Assembly (NCBI GenBank): GCA_937863205.1
Contig: CALMGA010000395.1
Span: 1-10,242, forward strand
DNA length: 10,242 nucleotides
Source: an uncultured Beijerinckiaceae bacterium
Lineage (GTDB): Bacteria; Pseudomonadota; Alphaproteobacteria; Rhizobiales; Beijerinckiaceae
Reading direction: 5' to 3'
Shown: in pieces, positions 6,342 to 10,242 of the stretch
Position numbering within the stretch: the first letter of the stretch is position 1
How the letters are laid out: every line of letters starts with the position of its first letter
Notes under the pieces: model-generated
Databases searched by the model: none
The model's input: the letters and a program-made list of their open reading frames with translations, nothing else
Told to the model about the DNA's origin: nothing
Made by a program: the position numbers and the translations under genes

Positions 6342-6944
6342 ATGGTAGAACACGCAAAATCGGATGGGATCTCTGCCGTGCAAGCCTGCAGCCTGGGCGT
6401 CCTCACACCGCGCGCGCACCTGCCGGGGCGGTCTGCGACGGATTTGGGGGTGAAGCCGACAAGCCCCTGCAACAACATCGAGCTTCGCAAGGCCACGCGC
6501 CACCTCGGCCAGTTGTTCGACGACATCGTCGGTTCCAGCGGGCTGCGGGCTGCGCAGCAGGGGCTTCTCTTCTTCATCGGCTCGCAGGACGGGCCGACGA
6601 TGAAGGGGATGGCCAAAGCGATCGTGATGGACCTGTCGGCCCTGGGCCAGACGTTGAAGCCGCTGATCCGCGACGGCTACGTGAAGCTCGTTCCCTGCGA
6701 AAAGGATGGCCGGGCCAAGCGCGTCTACCTGACGGCGGCCGGGCGCGACAAGGCTCGGGAGGGCGTGGATCTTTGGCGGACCGCCCAAGGACGCTTCGAG
6801 GCGGTGCTCGGGGCGGACAGGTCGCGCGATTTGCGCGAGATCCTGGCCTTCATTTCGTCCGACGGCTTCGCCGACGCCTTCCGCGCCGCCGTGCCGCGCC
6901 AGCCGTTCATGGAGGTCGACGCGGACCTTTCCCTGCCAGCTTAG
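6342..6944 (+). CDS. MarR-family winged-helix transcriptional regulator
   Basis: MarR proteins are dimeric DNA-binding repressors or activators that respond to small ligands or oxidation, usually control themselves, and often act on a divergent neighbour. Here, from the first ATG (200 residues), the region CNNIELRKATRHLGQLFDDI (43-62) is the N-terminal dimer helix. GPTMKGMAKAIVMDLSALGQ (84-103) with TLKPLIRDGYV (104-114) is the helix-turn-helix. KLVPCEKDGRAKRVYLTAAG (115-134) is the wing with its usual D-x-R-x-K/R pattern. The C-terminal helices (about 136-172) complete the dimer interface. The first 42 residues show no family similarity, and the ATG at 6342 lacks a good ribosome binding site. 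The in-frame GTG at 6450 (GGA seven bases upstream) would give 164 residues, nearer the family norm. Cys43 and Cys119 are notable, as some members sense oxidants through cysteine. The target and ligand are unknown; the candidate operators at 5976 and 6225 suggest it controls the reverse-strand gene and itself. Confidence 0.88.
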   Translation: MVEHAKSDGISAVQACSLGVLTPRAHLPGRSATDLGVKPTSPCNNIELRKATRHLGQLFDDIVGSSGLRAAQQGLLFFIGSQDGPTMKGMAKAIVMDLSALGQTLKPLIRDGYVKLVPCEKDGRAKRVYLTAAGRDKAREGVDLWRTAQGRFEAVLGADRSRDLREILAFISSDGFADAFRAAVPRQPFMEVDADLSLPA

Positions 6945-7003
6945 AGCATCGGACCCGCTAGTCCCGCGCAAGCTCGCGGCCCCATCTTCGCCCCGGGCCG
7001 GCG

Positions 7004-9220
7004 ATGGGCCCGGTGAAGCGGGCGGCGGATGCGATGGCGGCGACGGCGGCGAACCGGCTCAAGCCTCCCAGGATCGCTTCACCCCCCGCGGCGGGGACGG
7101 CGTCGCCCGGGCACAGCCCCGAACGCACCAGCGGCCGCGACATCGGCTTCGCCGCCGGCATCGTCGCCATCCTCGCCGTCTTCTTCCTGCCGATCCCCGC
7201 CTTCCTGATCGACCTCGGCCTCGCCTTCTCCATCGCGCTCAGCGTGCTGATCCTGATGGTGGCGCTGTGGATCTCGAAGCCGCTCGACTTCTCCGCCTTT
7301 CCCACCGTACTGCTCGTCGCGACGCTTCTGCGGCTGTCGCTCAACATCGCCACCACCCGGCGCATCCTCGCCGACGGGGCGGAGGGCGTGACGGCAGCCG
7401 GCTACATCATCGGCGGCTTCTCGCGCCTCGTGATGTCGGGCGATTTCGTGATCGGCCTGATCGTCTTCCTGATCCTCATCACCGTCAATTTCCTGGTCAT
7501 CACCAAGGGCGCCACCCGCATCGCCGAGGTGGGCGCGCGCTTCACGCTCGATGCCATCCCCGGCAAGCAGATGGCGATCGACGCCGACCTCAACGCCGGC
7601 CTCATCAACGAGCACGACGCGCAGCGCCGCCGCCGCGAGCTGGAAGAGGAGTCCTCCTTCTTCGGCTCGATGGACGGCGCTTCCAAGTTCGTGCGCGGCG
7701 ACGCCATCGCCGGCATCATCATCCTCGCCGTCAACATCTTCGGCGGCATCGTCATCGGCGCCACCCGCCACGGCATGACGCTGTCGGACGCGGCCGACGT
7801 CTACACCAAGCTGTCGGTGGGCGACGGCCTGGTGAGCCAGATCCCGGCGCTGATCGTGTCGCTCGCCGCCGCGCTGCTCGTGTCCAAGGGCGGCACGCGC
7901 GGCTCGGCCGACAAGGCCGTGCTCAGCCAGCTCGCGCACTATCCCCGCGCGCTCTTCGTCGCCGCCCTGCTGATGGGCCTGCTGGCGCTGATCCCCGGCC
8001 TGCCGATGTTTCCCTTCGCCGTGCTCGGCGGCCTGATGGCCTTCACCGGCTATGCCATTCCCCGACGCCGGGCCGAGGCGGTCGCCGCCGACGAGGCCAA
8101 GCGCCGGGAGCTTGAGCGCGAAGCGCAGGCGGAAGCCTCCACCTCCGTCAAGGAGTCGTTGAAGACGCACGAGATCGAGCTGGTGCTGGGCAAGCAGCTC
8201 GCCGGCAAGCTGCTGATCGGCCAGAACGGCTCGGGGCAAGGCGGCGCGGGAACCGGCGGCGCGGGCATGGGCGAACTCGGCCTCCGCGTCGCCAAGCTCC
8301 GGCGCAAGTTCGCCAGCCAGTACGGCATCGTGGTGCCCGACATCAAGGTCGGCGACAGCCTGCTGCTGCCGCCCAAAACCTACCAGATCAAGATCCACGG
8401 CACGGTGACCGCCCAGCAGGAAGCCCGGCTCGGCGAGCTTCTCGTCATCATCGGCGAAGGCGCGCCCCCCGGCGTGCCCGGCCACGCCATGCGCGAGCCG
8501 GCCTTCGGCATGAAGGCCGTGTCGATCGCCGAATCCTTCGCCACCGAGCTGGCCCGCGAGGGATTCAAGGGGATCGACGTGCTGTCCGTGCTGCTGACCC
8601 ATCTCGCCGAGGTGACCCGCAACAACCTGTCGCAGCTGCTGTCCTACCGCGACCTGCGCTCGCTGCTCGACCGCATGGAGCCCGAATACAAGCGCCTCGT
8701 CGACGAGATCTGCCCCGCGCACATTTCCCATTCCGGCCTGCAGGCCGTGCTCAAGCTGCTGCTCGCCGAGCGGGTGTCGATCCGCAACATCCACATCATC
8801 CTGGAAGCCGTCGCCGAGATCGTGCCGCACGTCCGCCGCTCCGAGCAGGTCGTCGAGCACGTCCGCATGCGCCTCGCCCCGCAGATCTGCGGCGACCTCG
8901 CCGAGGGTGGCGAACTCAAGGTGCTGCGCCTGGGGCCGCGCTGGGACCTCGCCTTCGCGCAGAGCCTGAAGCGCGACGCCAAGAGCGATGCGGTGGAGTT
9001 CGACCTCGACCCGCGCATGGTCGAGCAGTTCTCGACCGAAGCCTCGCCGACCATCCGCGAGAAGATGGACGCCGGGCTCTCCTTCGTGCTGCTGGCGACG
9101 CCGGAAACGCGCATCTACGTCCGCATGATCGTGGAGCGCATGTTCGCCACCCTTCCCGTGCTGTCGCACCTGGAGATCGCCCGCGGCGTGCAGATCAAGA
9201 CGCTGGGCTCGCTGTCGTGA
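7004..9220 (+). CDS. flhA: Flagellar type III export gate protein FlhA
   Basis: The product has 738 residues. FlhA is the large gate protein whose membrane part conducts protons and whose cytoplasmic ring docks chaperone-substrate complexes. Hydrophobic segments occur at about 47-67, 70-91, 99-114, 145-166, 234-252, 280-294, 315-332 and 336-350. The FHIPEP-type signature [20 protein letters not shown], then [14 protein letters not shown], spans 166-199, followed by [20 protein letters not shown]. The cytoplasmic domain starts near 352 and includes [20 protein letters not shown] and [21 protein letters not shown] Gly-rich stretch lies at 409-423. About 45 residues, basic and Pro/Ala-rich, precede the first membrane segment, more than in most relatives (about 690-700 residues total). 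The ATG at 7034 (728 residues) is an alternative start. In related genomes fliQ directly precedes flhA; here 1770 bp intervene, so flhA needs its own promoter or read-through from the MarR gene 59 nt upstream. Confidence 0.96.
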   Translation: MGPVKRAADAMAATAANRLKPPRIASPPAAGTASPGHSPERTSGRDIGFAAGIVAILAVFFLPIPAFLIDLGLAFSIALSVLILMVALWISKPLDFSAFPTVLLVATLLRLSLNIATTRRILADGAEGVTAAGYIIGGFSRLVMSGDFVIGLIVFLILITVNFLVITKGATRIAEVGARFTLDAIPGKQMAIDADLNAGLINEHDAQRRRRELEEESSFFGSMDGASKFVRGDAIAGIIILAVNIFGGIVIGATRHGMTLSDAADVYTKLSVGDGLVSQIPALIVSLAAALLVSKGGTRGSADKAVLSQLAHYPRALFVAALLMGLLALIPGLPMFPFAVLGGLMAFTGYAIPRRRAEAVAADEAKRRELEREAQAEASTSVKESLKTHEIELVLGKQLAGKLLIGQNGSGQGGAGTGGAGMGELGLRVAKLRRKFASQYGIVVPDIKVGDSLLLPPKTYQIKIHGTVTAQQEARLGELLVIIGEGAPPGVPGHAMREPAFGMKAVSIAESFATELAREGFKGIDVLSVLLTHLAEVTRNNLSQLLSYRDLRSLLDRMEPEYKRLVDEICPAHISHSGLQAVLKLLLAERVSIRNIHIILEAVAEIVPHVRRSEQVVEHVRMRLAPQICGDLAEGGELKVLRLGPRWDLAFAQSLKRDAKSDAVEFDLDPRMVEQFSTEASPTIREKMDAGLSFVLLATPETRIYVRMIVERMFATLPVLSHLEIARGVQIKTLGSLS

Positions 9221-9258
9221 GCGCCCGTCCGTGAGCGCCCCTCCGTGAGCGCTTGTTC
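9217..9258 (+). repeat. Three tandem 14-bp repeats between flhA and fliR
   Basis: The units are GTGAGCGCCCGTCC (9217-9230), GTGAGCGCCCCTCC (9231-9244) and GTGAGCGCTTGTTC (9245-9258). The first unit contains the flhA stop (TGA 9218-9220), and the last ends directly before the fliR ATG at 9259. The GTGAG of the last unit lies 9 nt before that ATG and may act as the ribosome binding site, so each unit could be a copy of the initiation signal. Confidence 0.85.
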
Positions 9259-10023
9259 ATGGAGGCGTTGAGCGCACCGGCGCCGGTTCTCGTCCTCGCC
9301 GCCTTCGTCGTGTTCTGCCGGGTCGGCGGCTGCCTGCTGGTGATCCCTGGCTTTTCCTCCTCGCGCATTCCCGTGCGCGCGCGGCTGTTCGTGGCGGTGG
9401 CCGTGTCGCTGGCCCTGACGCCGATCCTGCTGGCGCAGGTGCAGCCCTCCGTCGAGGGCGCGGCGCCGGTGGCGCTGTTCGGGCTCATCGCGTCGGAAAG
9501 CCTGAAGGGCGTGCTGATCGGGCTGCTCGGACGCTTCTTCTTCATCGCGCTGGAAACGGCGACCATGTCGATCTCGCTGGCGATCGGCATGTCGAGCACG
9601 CTGGGGTCGGCGATGGAAAGCGAGGAGGCGATGCCGCCGGTCGCCTCGCTTCTGTCGGTCGCCGCCGTTCTGCTGGTGTTCGTCAGCGACCTGCACTGGG
9701 AAGTGTTTCGCGGCCTCGCCCAGTCCTACCGCGTGCTGCCGGTCGATCAGGGCTTCGACCCGCGCACCGGCCTGGTGCAGCTTGCCGACGCGGCGACGCG
9801 GACGTTTCTGTTCACCCTGCGCATCGCCGCGCCGTTCCTCGCCTTTTCCGTGGCCGGCAACTTCGCCGCCGGCCTCATCAACAAACTCGTGCCGCACATC
9901 CCCGTGAGCTACATCGTGCCGCCGTTCCTGCTCGCCGGCGGTCTGCTCATCCTGTACTTCACGGTGCACCCGGCCCTGGACCTGTTCACCTCGGCGTTCA
10001 CCGGCTTCCTGCGAAATGGCTGA
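9259..10023 (+). CDS. fliR: Flagellar type III export gate protein FliR
   Basis: The product is a 254-residue polytopic inner-membrane protein that joins FliP and FliQ in the export channel. Hydrophobic segments run through most of its length (about 8-30, 38-58, 70-95, 125-145, 180-205, 215-240). The N-terminus VLVLAAFVVFCRVGGCLLVI followed by PGFSSSRIPVRARL is the typical FliR first segment and loop. SESLKGVLIGLLGRFFFIAL, then ETATMSISLAIGMSS, matches the conserved central region. Length fits the family (about 250-260). I take the ATG at 9259; a TTG two codons upstream is possible but weaker. The gene lies 38 nt after the flhA stop, separated by the tandem repeats, and overlaps the next gene by 8 nt, so flhA-fliR-next is likely one transcript. 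Confidence 0.94.
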   Translation: MEALSAPAPVLVLAAFVVFCRVGGCLLVIPGFSSSRIPVRARLFVAVAVSLALTPILLAQVQPSVEGAAPVALFGLIASESLKGVLIGLLGRFFFIALETATMSISLAIGMSSTLGSAMESEEAMPPVASLLSVAAVLLVFVSDLHWEVFRGLAQSYRVLPVDQGFDPRTGLVQLADAATRTFLFTLRIAAPFLAFSVAGNFAAGLINKLVPHIPVSYIVPPFLLAGGLLILYFTVHPALDLFTSAFTGFLRNG

Positions 10024-10242
10024 CCGGCTCAAGGCGCTGCGGCGGATCGAGGCCGTGCAGTCCGAGATGATCCGCCTCGCGCAATGGCGCCTCGCCGGCG
10101 CCGAGGCGCAGGTCCGGGAACTGGCGGAAAAGGGAGAACGCCTGCGCGACTACGCCGCCGGGGACGCGTCGCAGTCCGCCGCGCTCGATGCGGCGCTGGG
10201 CGCGACGCTGGCCCGGGCGGCCCTGCGCTCGCTCGGCGACGT
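10016..10242 (+). CDS. Start of a small charged helical protein after fliR (truncated by window end)
   Basis: The ATG at 10016 overlaps the last 8 nt of fliR, and the frame is open to the window end (75 complete codons). The sequence MADRLKALRRIEAVQSEMIR, followed by LAQWRLAGAEAQVRELAEKG and ERLRDYAAGD, is rich in Arg, Glu, Ala and Leu. It looks like a continuous amphipathic or coiled-coil helix without membrane segments. Rhizobial clusters carry a small uncharacterised gene directly after fliR. Size, charge and position recall FliJ-like export chaperones or stalk proteins, but no FliJ-specific motif is visible, so I leave it unnamed. It is probably part of the flhA-fliR transcript through overlap with fliR. 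Confidence 0.75.
   Translation, partial: MADRLKALRRIEAVQSEMIRLAQWRLAGAEAQVRELAEKGERLRDYAAGDASQSAALDAALGATLARAALRSLGD

Noticed and set aside
7079..9169. 696-codon reverse-strand open frame opposite flhA
   Set aside because: Same cause. The translation is a low-complexity mix of Asp, Gly, His, Arg and Glu and lacks any fold-like pattern.
1..10242. tRNA, rRNA, CRISPR array, insertion sequence or prophage genes
   Set aside because: I looked on both strands and saw no cloverleaf-like tRNA, no regularly spaced repeats with unique spacers, and no transposase or integrase motifs.

Overview
The window is a high-GC stretch of flagellar genes from an alphaproteobacterium, most likely of the order Hyphomicrobiales (Rhizobiales). 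The evidence is the gene order flgE - flgK - flgL - flaF - flbT - flgD - fliQ - flhA - fliR. This arrangement, with the FlaF/FlbT flagellin-control pair and a very short FlgD, is typical of that group. I cannot name the genus from the sequence.

Positions 1-1082: the 3' part of the hook gene flgE, followed by two near-identical intrinsic terminator hairpins and a spacer of about 290 bp. Positions 1083-5233: a compact same-strand run of flgK and flgL (hook-filament junction), flaF and flbT (post-transcriptional flagellin regulators), flgD (hook cap/scaffold) and fliQ (export gate). Several genes here are separated by 0-8 nt, and flgD/fliQ overlap by one base, so this looks like one operon.

Positions 5234-7003: the run is interrupted between fliQ and flhA, which are normally neighbours. 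The interruption holds a reverse-strand gene for a 224-residue membrane-anchored extracytoplasmic protein. A 425-bp non-coding stretch follows, then a forward MarR-family regulator gene. The divergent intergenic region carries two copies of a composite motif (AAAG-N4-ATATGCAT-N-TTTCTA-N12-CATGCGC) with identical internal spacing, one near each gene. These are the best candidates for operators of the MarR protein. This self-contained regulator/target pair inside a flagellar cluster is the most unusual part of the window.

Positions 7004-10242: flagellar genes resume with flhA and fliR (export gate). They are separated by exactly three tandem 14-bp repeats that fill the space from the flhA stop to the fliR ATG. 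The start of a small charged, helical protein gene overlaps the fliR end and runs off the window.

Together, the flagellar genes encode hook assembly (FlgE, FlgD), the junction (FlgK, FlgL), flagellin dosage control (FlaF, FlbT) and the type III export gate (FliQ, FlhA, FliR). No RNA genes, CRISPR arrays, transposases or integrases are visible. Many long antisense frames exist, but they are by-products of the GC-rich codon pattern.
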